Assembly (NCBI GenBank): GCA_963748105.1
Contig: CAVVHP010000019.1
Span: 45,620 to 109,619, forward strand
Reading direction: 5' to 3'
Source: JAKAGZ01 sp963748105
GTDB lineage: Bacteria; Bacteroidota; Ignavibacteria; Ignavibacteriales; Ignavibacteriaceae
Length of the DNA stretch: 64,000 nucleotides
Shown here piece after piece: positions 1 to 8,738 of the stretch. Both the position numbers and the translations under genes were made by a program. Each line of letters opens with the position of its first letter. The first letter of the stretch is position 1. The notes below the pieces were generated by a model. It ran no database searches, was not told where the DNA came from, and saw only the letters and a list, made by a program, of their open reading frames with translations.

Positions 1-2
1 TC

Positions 3-1310
3 TGGATCTTGGTTTTTATGTTCACCATGGACGTAAAACTTTCCCTGGTTACATTATCCGTACTTCCGGTTTTATTTTACGCCACATTTTTATTCAGGAG
101 AAAAGTCCGCGAAAGTTATCGTGACGTTCGGCTTCATCTTGCCAGGCTGAATTCCTACATGCAGGAACGTATAACCGGGATGAATATCATCCAGATTTTT
201 CATAAAGAGAAAGCTGAGAAAGAAAAATTTTCCTCCATCAATACCGATTATAAGAAAGCCAATATAAGATCAGTATTCTACTACGCTGTCTTCTTCCCCA
301 CAGTTGAATTATTAAGTTCAATCGCAATCGGTTTGATTGTATGGTATGGCGGAGGCGAAGTTATAAAGAGCACTCTGACAGTCGGAGTAATAATTGCGTT
401 CATTCAGTTTATCGATCAGTTCTTCCGGCCGATAAGGGATCTTTCGGAAAAATATAATATTATGCAGACGGCAATGGCGTCCAGTGAGAGAATTTTCAAA
501 CTTCTGGATAATAAAACTTTTGTGAACAATCCTGAGAACCCCGAACCATTGACAAAACTGAACGGTGATATCGAATTTCAAAATGTTTGGTTTGCCTATA
601 ATGAAGAAGAATACGTTCTTAAGGATATTTCATTTAAAATTAACCCGGGTGAAACTGTGGCGATTGTTGGGCACACAGGCGCCGGCAAAACAAGCTTGAT
701 TAATATTCTCACAAGATTTTATGACATTGAGAAAGGATCAATCCTTGTTGACGGACGCGACATCCGCACACTGGATAAAAAAGACTTAAGAAAGTTCATT
801 TCAATTGTACTGCAGGATGTCTTCCTTTTCTCAGGAACTGTAAGATCAAATATTAGTATGGATAATGATAGTATCCCGGATGAAAAAATCAGGGAGGCGG
901 CAGAACTTGTTGGTGCCGATAAATTTATAGAATCGCTCCCCAATAAATATGATGAAATTGTAATGGAAAGAGGCGCCACTTTAAGCGTAGGGCAAAAGCA
1001 GCTCATTTCTTTCGCCAGGGCTCTGGCGTACAATCCGCAAATATTAATTCTTGATGAAGCAACATCAAGCATTGACACAGAAAGTGAGCTTTTAATTCAA
1101 AAAGCTATAGAAAAACTCCTAGTTGGAAGAACGGCTATAGTAATTGCTCACCGTTTATCCACAATTCAGAATGCGGATAAGATAATTGTTATGCATAAAG
1201 GTGAAATCCGGGAAACAGGAAATCACCAGGAACTACTTGCTAAGAAGGGAATTTATTATAAATTATACCAGCTTCAATATAAAGATCAGGAAGTAATTCG
1301 GGCAAGCTAA
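3..1310 (+). CDS. ABC exporter subunit (permease + ATPase), 5' end outside window
   Basis: This is the C-terminal part of an MsbA/LmrA-type half-transporter. The reading frame is open to the window edge, so the start lies upstream. About 160 residues of the transmembrane domain remain, including the intracellular-loop stretch and a membrane segment near ELLSSIAIGLIVWYGG. A full nucleotide-binding domain follows: Walker A GHTGAGKTS near visible residue 220, Q-loop LQDVFLFSG, signature LSVGQKQ, Walker B ILILDEATSS and H-loop AHRLST. The family exports lipids, peptides or drugs as a dimer in the inner membrane; the substrate cannot be told from this fragment. The signature reads LSVGQ where LSGGQ is usual, a common variant in this group. 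The fbp gene starts 26 bp downstream in the same direction. Confidence 0.93.
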   Translation, partial: WILVFMFTMDVKLSLVTLSVLPVLFYATFLFRRKVRESYRDVRLHLARLNSYMQERITGMNIIQIFHKEKAEKEKFSSINTDYKKANIRSVFYYAVFFPTVELLSSIAIGLIVWYGGGEVIKSTLTVGVIIAFIQFIDQFFRPIRDLSEKYNIMQTAMASSERIFKLLDNKTFVNNPENPEPLTKLNGDIEFQNVWFAYNEEEYVLKDISFKINPGETVAIVGHTGAGKTSLINILTRFYDIEKGSILVDGRDIRTLDKKDLRKFISIVLQDVFLFSGTVRSNISMDNDSIPDEKIREAAELVGADKFIESLPNKYDEIVMERGATLSVGQKQLISFARALAYNPQILILDEATSSIDTESELLIQKAIEKLLVGRTAIVIAHRLSTIQNADKIIVMHKGEIRETGNHQELLAKKGIYYKLYQLQYKDQEVIRAS

Positions 1311-1336
1311 TACAAACTATATAAGGAGACCTTATA

Positions 1337-2368
1337 ATGCCAAATTCGCGTTTCATGACATTAGCAAGGCATATTATTGAAGGGGAAAGAATGCATCCCG
1401 AAGCTACAGGGGAACTTTCTTCACTTCTGTCAGATTTATCACTGGCAGCTAAAGTTATTTCGCTCGAGGTTAATAAAGCCGGACTGGTTGATATCCTCGG
1501 ATTCACTGGTGACAACAATGTTCACGGAGAGCAAGTTAAAAAACTTGATATGTTTGCACACGATATGATGTATCGTGCGATGGATCATGGTGGGCATCTT
1601 TGTGTAATGGCATCTGAGGAAGAAGAAGATATCATTCACATCCCACCGCAGTATAAAATTGGAAAATATGTTCTTCTTTTTGATCCTCTCGATGGTTCAT
1701 CAAACATTGATGCAAACGTAAGCATCGGAACTATTTTTTCAATCTACAAAAGAGTTTCACCTGATGGAAAGCCGGGAATATTAGAAGATTGCCTCCAGCA
1801 GGGAATGGAACAGGTTGCAGCGGGTTATATTATTTACGGATCGAGTACAATTTTTGTTTATACTGCTGGACACGGGGCACATGGTTTCACGCTTGATCCT
1901 TCTTTCGGAGAATTCCTGCTCTCTCACGAGAATATTAAAACTCCTAAAAAGGCGAAGATTTACAGCATTAATGAAGGTAATTACCTCTACTGGCACCCCG
2001 GATTAAAAAAATATATTAAGTATCTCCAGGAAGAGGATAAAGAAAGTTCACGCCCATATTCATCCCGGTACATTGGATCAATGGTAGCAGACATTCACCG
2101 TAACCTGCTTTATGGTGGAATATTTATGTATCCCGCCGATTCAAGACATCCTAACGGAAAATTAAGATTAATGTATGAATGTAACCCGATGGCATTTATT
2201 GTTGAAGAAGCAGGGGGAAGAGCCTCTAATGGAAAAACAAGAATACTTGAAGTTAAACCTGAAAAACTTCACCAGAGAATCCCGATATTCATCGGTAGCG
2301 AGGAAGATGTTTTGAAAGTTGAGGAATTTATGCAAGAAGAAGAACAGCCTAAGGCCGCAGAAACGTAA
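1337..2368 (+). CDS. fbp: Fructose-1,6-bisphosphatase class I
   Basis: This enzyme hydrolyses fructose 1,6-bisphosphate to fructose 6-phosphate in cytoplasmic gluconeogenesis. The 343-residue length is normal for class I FBPase. The metal and phosphate-binding signature FDPLDGSSNIDAN is intact (residues ~113-125), and the C-terminal substrate motif GGRASNG is present. An EEEED run at residues ~92-96 supplies acidic metal ligands. The ATG is preceded by AAGGAGA about 8 bases upstream, which fixes the start. The gene sits 26 bp after the ABC exporter and may be cotranscribed with it. A strong hairpin 25 bp after the stop ends the unit. Gluconeogenesis fits the amino-acid catabolic gene content of the rest of the window. 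Confidence 0.97.
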   Translation: MPNSRFMTLARHIIEGERMHPEATGELSSLLSDLSLAAKVISLEVNKAGLVDILGFTGDNNVHGEQVKKLDMFAHDMMYRAMDHGGHLCVMASEEEEDIIHIPPQYKIGKYVLLFDPLDGSSNIDANVSIGTIFSIYKRVSPDGKPGILEDCLQQGMEQVAAGYIIYGSSTIFVYTAGHGAHGFTLDPSFGEFLLSHENIKTPKKAKIYSINEGNYLYWHPGLKKYIKYLQEEDKESSRPYSSRYIGSMVADIHRNLLYGGIFMYPADSRHPNGKLRLMYECNPMAFIVEEAGGRASNGKTRILEVKPEKLHQRIPIFIGSEEDVLKVEEFMQEEEQPKAAET

Positions 2369-2392
2369 ACAGAAAAAAATACTTTAAAACAA

Positions 2393-2419
2393 AAAAGGAG
2401 AGAATATTTCTCTCCTTTT
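2393..2419. terminator. Bidirectional intrinsic terminator after fbp
   Basis: A perfect 12-bp stem with arm AAAGGAGAGAA (2394-2404) pairs with TTCTCTCCTTT (2408-2418) around a 3-base loop, and there are A and T runs on both flanks. It lies between convergent genes, fbp (+) and the small gene at 2441-2704 (-), so it can serve both. Confidence 0.85.
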
Positions 2420-2440
2420 AATTTTTAAACATCACAAAGA

Positions 2441-2704
2441 TTATTTAATCTTTTCCAGCTCAGTTTTAAGTTTCTGTGCAAGCTCTTTTTCTGAGATGCC
2501 TTCAATTTTGATTTTAGCATTCAATACAAGTATTTCAGGTTCATCACCTTCTCCTTTTAAATACCTGTAAAGATTAAATCCGAGTCTGTTCCGATCGTTT
2601 GCTATTGGTAAAAATTCTTTCAGATTTTCAATAATATCATAAGCTTTCTTCTCTAAAGAATTTTCAGGCGTTTTTTTAACAGATGGCGGCGGTAATGTGC
2701 TCAT
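2441..2704 (-). CDS. Small hypothetical protein (87 aa)
   Basis: I do not recognise this protein. It is 87 residues long, highly charged and without a signal peptide or membrane segment. The N-terminus is proline-rich (MSTLPPPSVKK). The rest is predicted helical, with Lys/Glu-rich heptad-like stretches, and it ends in ELAQKLKTELEKIK, which could form a short coiled coil. It converges on fbp and shares its terminator. About 120 bp of AT-rich sequence separates its start from the divergent GT9 gene. The reading frame is probably real because it fills the gap cleanly and its codon use matches its neighbours. Function is unknown. Confidence 0.7.
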   Translation of the reverse strand: MSTLPPPSVKKTPENSLEKKAYDIIENLKEFLPIANDRNRLGFNLYRYLKGEGDEPEILVLNAKIKIEGISEKELAQKLKTELEKIK

Positions 2705-2828
2705 AACGAACCCCTAATGTAACTTTTTGTGATAAATTAACATTTTAATCGATATATTTTCTGGAAGTAAAATGTCGAATTAACTAAATTAAACCAGCCC
2801 AAATATAAACTATTTATAGATAATTATC

Positions 2829-3815
2829 TTGATAAATTTAAACGGTGTTAACAATTTACTGATTATAAGGCTCAGCTCACTCGGCGATATCCTACTTACA
2901 ACAGCGTTTATCCGCTCATTAAAGGAACAGTACCCTTCAATAAATATTGATTTCCTGCTCAGACAACAATATGAAGATACACTAAAATATAGCCCTCATT
3001 TAAGAAAGCTGTATGTGGTGAGAGACAATTACGAGGAAATAGCAGAAACGATTTCTCAAAACAAATACGACTTAATAATCGATCTTCAAAATAACCTAAG
3101 GTCCCATAAACTTTCTGCCAAAAATAAAGCGAAAAAATTACGTTTTAAGAAACACGATATAGAAAAATTTTTACTTGTAAAATTTAAATTCAACAGAATG
3201 AAAGATCTGCCTCAGATTCCTGTTCGTTATTCACAGACACTAAATGGATTTCATCTTGATGATAAGGGACTCGAAATTTCCCTGCCGGAAGGAATTAAAT
3301 CAAAGTTAAAAAAAGACGGAAATTACATTGCCCTTGCCCCAGGCTCCAGGCATTTTACAAAAATGTGGCCGGAGTATTACTATATTTATTTATGCAAGAT
3401 GCTGCTTGTCAATGATTTTAAAGTTGTGTTCTCGGAGGAAAAAGTGATAAAGAAATCTGTGAAGAAATTTCAAAACTTCTGCCGAAAACAATTAATCTCT
3501 GCAATGATGACGATATTCTACAGACCGTCGGCCGATATGAAAAAATGCATGGCCGTGGTATGTAACGATTCCGGGCTGATGCACGCTGCCTGTGCTGCCG
3601 GTGTACCGGTTTTAACTTTTTTCGGGTCTACGGTTAAAGAATTCGGTTTTACTCCTTATAATAACAAAAATTTAATTTTAGAAAACAATTCTTTATCTTG
3701 CAGGCCTTGTTCTCATATTGGAAGGAGTGAATGTCCGAAAACGCATTTCGATTGTATGAAAGAAATAACACCGCAAATTGCTTTTAAAAATATTAACCTG
3801 CTGATCAATTCCTGA
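2829..3815 (+). CDS. Glycosyltransferase family 9 (heptosyltransferase-like), with an internal out-of-frame patch
   Basis: GT9 enzymes transfer heptose or related sugars from nucleotide-sugar donors to the inner LPS core at the cytoplasmic membrane face. The N-terminus IIRLSSLGDILLTTA is the GT9 acceptor-side signature. APGSRHFTKMWP (residues ~171-182) and CNDSGLMHAACAAGVP mark the donor-binding half, where the DSG/MH motif holds the catalytic site. The start is TTG at 2829, the first codon giving a full N-terminus. Residues ~201-234 do not look like GT9. Reading the same bases in another frame restores a family-like stretch (LGGKSDKEICEEISK...NDDDILQT). One base is therefore probably missing near 3430 and one is extra near 3530. 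The stop TGA overlaps an ATG that belongs to waaA. Confidence 0.85.
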   Translation: MINLNGVNNLLIIRLSSLGDILLTTAFIRSLKEQYPSINIDFLLRQQYEDTLKYSPHLRKLYVVRDNYEEIAETISQNKYDLIIDLQNNLRSHKLSAKNKAKKLRFKKHDIEKFLLVKFKFNRMKDLPQIPVRYSQTLNGFHLDDKGLEISLPEGIKSKLKKDGNYIALAPGSRHFTKMWPEYYYIYLCKMLLVNDFKVVFSEEKVIKKSVKKFQNFCRKQLISAMMTIFYRPSADMKKCMAVVCNDSGLMHAACAAGVPVLTFFGSTVKEFGFTPYNNKNLILENNSLSCRPCSHIGRSECPKTHFDCMKEITPQIAFKNINLLINS

Positions 3816-5093
3816 TGAAAAATATCTGGACGATTAATTTATAATATATTGGTAATCCCCGTTTTTTATGCGGGAATAAGAATTGCCGGACTTGTTAATT
3901 CGAAGATCCGAATGGGAATTAACGGCCGGAGAAGAATATTCGAGAGCCTGATACTGGGCGCCGCCTCGCTCGATAAGACAAAAAAGCTTGTCTGGTTCCA
4001 TTCCTCATCTCTTGGCGAATTTGAACAGGCGAAACCGATAATCCAGGAATTAAAAAAGAACAAAGGCATAAATATCCTCGTCACATTTTTTTCCCCTTCG
4101 GGATTTGAAAATTCCAGGAAATATCCATTTGCCGATATCGTTTCGTATATCCCATTTGACTCTCAAAAAAACGCCGAAAGATTTGTTCAGCTCGCCAAAC
4201 CCGATCTCGCTGTTATGATGCGCTACGATATCTGGCCGAATCATATCCGGGCCCTGAAGAAAATGAATATCCCCTGTTTTATTGTTGACGCGACAATGAG
4301 ACTCGATTCCGCCAGGAACCTGGCTGTAATAAAAAATTTTCACAGGCAGCTTTATGCGGATTTCGACAGGATTCTCACAGTATCCAAAAGTGATGTTGAG
4401 GGATTTAAAAATTTCGGCTGTACAAATGAGCAGTTAAAGGCTGTGGGCGATACCAGGTTCGACAGAGTTTTCCAGAGAAGCCAGACGGCAAAAGAAAAAA
4501 TGCTGATCCGAGATGATATCTTAAAAGGGAAAAAGGTTTTTGTAGCCGGCAGCACTCACGAAATGGATGAGGAAGTGATTCTTCCCGCATTTAAAAAACT
4601 GGCAAAGAATGATAAGGACATTTTACTGATAATCGCCCCGCACGAACCTACCTTGCTTCATCTCGAAAAAATAGAAAATGAATTTATCGGCGAACTAGAA
4701 ACAATGAGATTTTCATTTTTAAATAATTATAAAAATGAACGCGTGATTATCATCGATTCAATCGGAATTTTGCTTACGCTTTACACATATGCCGATGCCG
4801 CTTTTGTGGGCGGAAGTTTTAAGCAGGGTATTCACAATGTGCTGGAGGCCGCTGTTTACGGGATACCTGTTATGTTCGGACCAAAAATCCAGACTTCACA
4901 GGAAGCGCAGGAATTACAGAAACGCGGCGGCGGAATAATGATAAAAAACCGCACGAACGCGTATAGGCAGATGCGCACACTTTTTATGGATGATGAATAC
5001 AGGAAATCGAAAGGTGAAATTGCACACAAATACGTTCAGGAAAATTTAGGCGCTTCGCAAAAGATACTGGAAGAGATTAATAAAGTTATTTAA
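3815..5093 (+). CDS. waaA: 3-deoxy-D-manno-octulosonic acid (Kdo) transferase, start frameshifted
   Basis: WaaA adds Kdo from CMP-Kdo to lipid A precursor at the inner membrane. The hallmark HSSSLGEFEQAKPII (GT30 family) is present, followed by VSYIPFD, MRYDIWPN and the C-terminal donor-binding stretch AFVGGSFKQGIHNVLEAA. The continuous frame opens only at TTG 3849 and lacks part of the usual N-terminal membrane anchor. An ATG at 3815, overlapping the upstream TGA (TGATG), encodes MKNIWTI and then goes out of frame. Removing one A near 3836 joins it to IYNILVIPVFYAG, a typical WaaA anchor. I therefore take 3815 as the true start and the extra A as a likely sequence error. The overlap implies translational coupling with the GT9 gene in an LPS-core operon. 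Confidence 0.9.
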
Positions 5094-5094
5094 G

Positions 5095-5145
5095 CTTTGC
5101 GACTTAGTGTGAAAATTCTCACGCAAAGACGCTAAGAATGCAAAG
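5095..5145. repeat. Dispersed-type intergenic repeat with inverted CTTTGCG / CGCAAAG words
   Basis: The stretch begins CTTTGCGACTTAG and ends GACGCTAAGAATGCAAAG, with a central TGAGAATTTTCA on the other strand. The words CTTTGCG and its complement recur inside it, giving an imperfect palindrome. It fills the gap between the convergent waaA and dinB-like genes. It resembles a short noncoding repeat that I recall as common in bacterial intergenic DNA. Only one copy is visible here. Confidence 0.5.
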
Positions 5146-5155
5146 AAAAAGGATT

Positions 5156-5662
5156 CTACAAATATTTCTCCTTCAAAACTTTAATATGATGCAGCTCGTG
5201 CCCGGCAATGATAAACATTATTGCAAGCACTGTAACCTCGTTATTGCTCGCCACTCCTCTCCTGCTTAGTTCCTTATCAGAAAAAGATCTGAATAGCTGT
5301 AGATTAGATTTTCTTACAAGTTCATATTCTTTGACCATATCGGTGAATTGCCTCTTATCGAAATCCGCTTCCTTTACATAATCATCCTGCTCCATGCCGG
5401 GAAGATGTTGTTTTTCGCCGCGTGCAATACAGAGAGCCCTGTAAGCGAATATCCTTTCGGTATCAACCATATGGCCTAGCAGTTCTTTAATGCTCCACTT
5501 CCCTTCTGAGTAATGGTAATTGGCCTTTTCTTCCGAAACAGAGTTAAACAATTCCAGGTTTTTATTTAATTGCTTATCGAGAATCTTCAGTATATTATCA
5601 CCCTCCAATTCCTCAACATATTTATGATAATATTCCGCATAATCATTTTTCGATGGACGCAT
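5156..5662 (-). CDS. DinB-family protein
   Basis: This is a 168-residue member of the DinB/YfiT four-helix-bundle metalloprotein superfamily. A typical DinB opening (ELFNSVSEEKANYHYSEGKWS) leads to KELLGHMVDTERIF, which holds the first metal-ligand histidine (~residue 66). The C-terminal pair is in GHELHHIKVL (~residues 154-158). Together these give the expected three-histidine site. Members act as thiol-dependent transferases, as detoxification enzymes or in stress roles, and the specific reaction cannot be inferred. The gene lies 17 bp downstream of the isoaspartyl peptidase gene on the same strand and may be cotranscribed. Length is normal for the family. Confidence 0.88.
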   Translation of the reverse strand: MRPSKNDYAEYYHKYVEELEGDNILKILDKQLNKNLELFNSVSEEKANYHYSEGKWSIKELLGHMVDTERIFAYRALCIARGEKQHLPGMEQDDYVKEADFDKRQFTDMVKEYELVRKSNLQLFRSFSDKELSRRGVASNNEVTVLAIMFIIAGHELHHIKVLKEKYL

Positions 5663-5679
5663 TTGATCTCCTATTAGAA

Positions 5680-6666
5680 TTATTCCCAGATTTTAACTTC
5701 AAATTTCCCTGCAGAAGTAGCAACACCGCGGAACATGCCTTCAGTGTTAAATGAGAAAGCGTAGTTGCCGTCCTTATCAACTCCTATAACTCCGCCGTCG
5801 CCGGGACTTAATACTTTGTGTATCATCTCATCCTCTGCCTGCTGCATTTTGTAACCTTTATACTGCATAAGAGCGGAGATATTGTAAGCAAGGTTGTGCC
5901 TTATATAAAGTTCGCCCGTACCTGTGCCCGATATTCCGCAGGTCAAATTGTTCGCGTAAGTACCTGCGCCGACTATCGGGGAATCGCCAACTCTTCCGGG
6001 CATTTTCCCGGTCAGTCCGCCCGTAGAGGTTCCGGCAGCAATATTTCCGTACTGGTCAAGACAGACGCATCCTACAGTTCCGTGCTTTTCCTTATCCATT
6101 TTAGCTTTCCATTTTTCCCAGGCTGCCTTCCTGTGGGGAGTATCGAAGTATGAATTATCAACCCATTTCAATCCGAATTTCTTCCCAAGCTGGTCAGCCC
6201 CTTCACCGGCAAAAAGTACGTGAGGTGTTTTTTCCATCACAAGTCTCGCCAGCTTTATTGGGTGAGCAATATGTTTCACCCCGGCCACCGCGCCGGTGCT
6301 CAGATTCTGTCCCAGCATAACGCAGGCATCCAGTTCGTGTTTGCCGTCGGCGGTGAAGACCGCGCCTATTCCCGAATTAAACTTCGGATCGGTTTCAAAA
6401 TACTGTATAACCGCTTCAACAGCGTCTATGCTTTTCCCGCCTTTGGCCAGAATGTCTTTCCCGACTTTTAAAGCGTGGGCAAGTGCGTCGGTGTATGCCT
6501 TTTTTACGGAATCGGGAAGATCTTTACTAATTGTGCCCGCTCCGCCGTGAATTACAATTGTATATTTCCCGGATTTTGTCTGCGCGAATGCTGTATTACT
6601 AATTGATAATTGTAAAACAGAAACCGCAAAAATTATAACGAATAATTTTATGGAAGGAAATTTCAT
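5680..6666 (-). CDS. iaaA: Secreted isoaspartyl peptidase / L-asparaginase (Ntn hydrolase)
   Basis: Plant-type asparaginases remove asparagine amide nitrogen or hydrolyse isoaspartyl dipeptides after autocleavage. A Sec signal peptide covers residues ~1-28 (ending NTAFAQ), so the enzyme is periplasmic. The mature protein opens with YTIVIHGGAGTI. Autoproteolysis should occur before the threonine of HGTVGCVCLD (~residue 196), which becomes the N-terminal nucleophile. The substrate-loop motifs AAGTSTGGLTGK, GRVGDSPIVGAGTYA and GTGTGE are intact. The 328-residue length is normal for the family. It releases aspartate and ammonia, which fits the glutamate and arginine metabolism genes elsewhere in the window. 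Confidence 0.93.
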   Translation of the reverse strand: MKFPSIKLFVIIFAVSVLQLSISNTAFAQTKSGKYTIVIHGGAGTISKDLPDSVKKAYTDALAHALKVGKDILAKGGKSIDAVEAVIQYFETDPKFNSGIGAVFTADGKHELDACVMLGQNLSTGAVAGVKHIAHPIKLARLVMEKTPHVLFAGEGADQLGKKFGLKWVDNSYFDTPHRKAAWEKWKAKMDKEKHGTVGCVCLDQYGNIAAGTSTGGLTGKMPGRVGDSPIVGAGTYANNLTCGISGTGTGELYIRHNLAYNISALMQYKGYKMQQAEDEMIHKVLSPGDGGVIGVDKDGNYAFSFNTEGMFRGVATSAGKFEVKIWE

Positions 6667-6973
6667 TTTATACTCCCGCTGAATTCAAGGTTGTTTGTTT
6701 CGAAGCAATGGTACAAAATAGAACCAAACGTGGTTATAATACAAGCTAAATCAGAAAATAATTCCCGCTAAATGGAATCTTTAAGATAAAATTCAGGATG
6801 AAAGGAAAAGTTTAGCAATTTCATTTTATTATTTTAACTCAACCCCCTGTCCCCCTTCTCTTGTAAGAGAAGGGGAATTGAAGCGGGATGAGTTTATTAA
6901 AGGTTTACATAACTTCCATTTGTAACTTACTCCCAAACAACCTTAATTTAGACATACAAAAAATGAAATTATT
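6667..6973. other. Intergenic region between divergent iaaA and the DUF2721 gene
   Basis: About 307 bp of AT-rich DNA with no convincing gene. It should hold the promoters of both divergent genes. The clearest structure is the palindrome at 6852-6875, listed separately. The rest is unstructured to my eye. Confidence 0.6.
6852..6875. repeat. Palindromic REP-like element
   Basis: A perfect 11-bp inverted repeat, CCCCTTCTCTT (6852-6862) and AAGAGAAGGGG (6865-6875), encloses a 2-base spacer. It is placed between divergent promoters, so it is unlikely to be a simple gene-end terminator. It resembles short intergenic palindromes dispersed in bacterial genomes. Confidence 0.6.
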
Positions 6974-7453
6974 ATGAACGAAAACTCTTCAATAGTACAA
7001 ATAATTCAACTTATGTTGGCACCGGGATTGATGATCTCAGCGTGTGGACTTCTTCTGCTTGGAATGAACAATAAATATTCACTCGTTGTTAATCGTGTAA
7101 GATTACTAAACGAGGAAAGAAGAAGATTCCTTATAAAAAACAAGGGCAAGGAATCCGGCTATGAAGAGAATATCAGGCTCGAAAGTATTTCACAGCAGCT
7201 TACGGCATTGCTTATCAGGGTTAAATTAGTCAGGAATGCTGTGCTGTCTTACACACTTGCGGTTGCATTTTTTGTTTTAACTTCACTTTCAATAGGACTG
7301 CAGTTTGCTTCGGCAAGAATAGAGTTGACGGAATTAATTATTACGTTATTCCTTCTTGGAATGATTTCTGTCCTTATAGGAATAATTTACGCGGGTTATG
7401 AAACCAAGAAAGGATTTGATATTATTCATCTTGAAGTTAAAATAGACGAATAA
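6974..7453 (+). CDS. DUF2721-family membrane protein
   Basis: This 159-residue integral membrane protein has three hydrophobic segments at residues ~10-30, ~88-110 and ~115-138. Between the first and second lies a conserved charged cytoplasmic stretch, NNKYSLVVNRVRLLNEERR, typical of DUF2721 proteins. Function of the family is unknown. The gene is single, diverges from iaaA and ends 7 bp before the convergent desaturase stop. The start ATG follows an AT-rich leader without a strong Shine-Dalgarno sequence. The assignment to the domain family is from recalled resemblance. Confidence 0.8.
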   Translation: MNENSSIVQIIQLMLAPGLMISACGLLLLGMNNKYSLVVNRVRLLNEERRRFLIKNKGKESGYEENIRLESISQQLTALLIRVKLVRNAVLSYTLAVAFFVLTSLSIGLQFASARIELTELIITLFLLGMISVLIGIIYAGYETKKGFDIIHLEVKIDE

Positions 7454-7459
7454 TATTTA

Positions 7460-8491
7460 CTAAAACCTCTTCATCTCAAGCTTCTTTTTTTTTAGCTGGT
7501 GAAAACTAATCAGTTTTTTCTGGCTTTCATCCCACAGACTTAAAAATGTACTCCTGAAACTTGAGCGCAGCGTGAGAATCTTGGCCTTTTGAAACAACGG
7601 GTTTTCCTTGTGGCATTTTTCGAGCATATAGTTTGGAATTTTCGGACTCAGATGATGAATGTGATGAAATCCTATATTTCCTGTAAACCACTGAAGCACT
7701 TTAGGTAATTTATAAAACGAGCTCCCCTCCATCGCCGCCTGTGTATAATCCCACGCATCATTACTGTCCCAGTAAGTATCTTCAAACTGGTGCTGTACAA
7801 AAAACAGCCACGTTCCTGTTGATGAACTTATAAAAGTTATAGGAACCTGAACCATCAAAAATTCTTTGAAACCAATTAACCAGATAATAACGGCTACAAG
7901 CACTGTTATCGCGAAGCTTGTCCAGTAGACACTTTTGTGAACTGACTTCAGAGCTTTTACATGAAAATCCGGCAGTCTGTATATAAATGCGAACAAAACT
8001 GTTGGAATAATTAAAAATAGAATTAATGGATTCCGGTATAAACGATATTTAAATCTTTCCCATTTGGATTTTTTTAAAAATTCAGTAACCGTCATGGTAT
8101 AAATGTCACCGATTCCCCTGTGTTCCAGATTGCCGGCGCTTGCGTGATGAATAGCGTGGCTTTTTCTCCAGTAATGATAGGGAGTAAGAGTAAAGACTGA
8201 AATAATCATTCCAACGTAATCGTTTGCTTTCTTGGAATTAAAAAATGAGCCGTGACCGCAGTCGTGTTGAATTATAAATAACCTGGCTATAAATCCAGCT
8301 GCCGGGAATGCTAAGGCAAGTGTGATCCAGTAACTTAAATTGAGGGAAAGAAACATGAGGTACCATAGAATAACAAAGGGAAGAAATGAGTTTGCTAACT
8401 GCCAGATACTTTTAATATTGCTGGGCACCTGGTACTTTGAAACGACTTCCATCCAAGAGGGCCGCTTTGGTTTAGAATTTACATTAGTCAT
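7460..8491 (-). CDS. Membrane fatty acid desaturase
   Basis: This is an acyl-lipid or acyl-CoA desaturase of the di-iron membrane family, which introduces cis double bonds with O2 and reduced ferredoxin or cytochrome b5-type donors. All three histidine boxes are present: HDCGH (~residues 78-82), HAIHH (~110-114) and HHIHH (~275-279). Hydrophobic pairs flank the boxes (residues ~30-65 and ~155-225). The 343-residue length is normal. Box spacing resembles bacterial Delta-12/omega-3-like enzymes, but regiospecificity cannot be read from sequence. Its oxygen need implies that the host is at least facultatively aerobic. The gene stands alone, convergent with the DUF2721 gene. Confidence 0.92.
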   Translation of the reverse strand: MTNVNSKPKRPSWMEVVSKYQVPSNIKSIWQLANSFLPFVILWYLMFLSLNLSYWITLALAFPAAGFIARLFIIQHDCGHGSFFNSKKANDYVGMIISVFTLTPYHYWRKSHAIHHASAGNLEHRGIGDIYTMTVTEFLKKSKWERFKYRLYRNPLILFLIIPTVLFAFIYRLPDFHVKALKSVHKSVYWTSFAITVLVAVIIWLIGFKEFLMVQVPITFISSSTGTWLFFVQHQFEDTYWDSNDAWDYTQAAMEGSSFYKLPKVLQWFTGNIGFHHIHHLSPKIPNYMLEKCHKENPLFQKAKILTLRSSFRSTFLSLWDESQKKLISFHQLKKKKLEMKRF

Positions 8492-8738
8492 ACGTATCGT
8501 CTGAATTTATAATCGGTAATGTCAAATATAGTTATAATAAGTCGCATACGAAACATTATAATTGCTAACCCTTGTAATTGATTTCGTTAGATTGATTTAT
8601 AATAATGAATCCGGGTAACCACCCCGATTTGAATTAAAAAAAATTACTTCTTCAAATATTTACAAAAATTTATTATTTTTATTTTGTAAAAGGGGTACAA
8701 AAAACCAGCCTTTTAATTAATATTAAAAATATAATTTA

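Noticed and set aside
719..1078. Open frame on the minus strand inside the ABC exporter
   Set aside because: It overlaps completely a well-conserved ATPase domain and its protein has no recognisable features, so it is a shadow frame.
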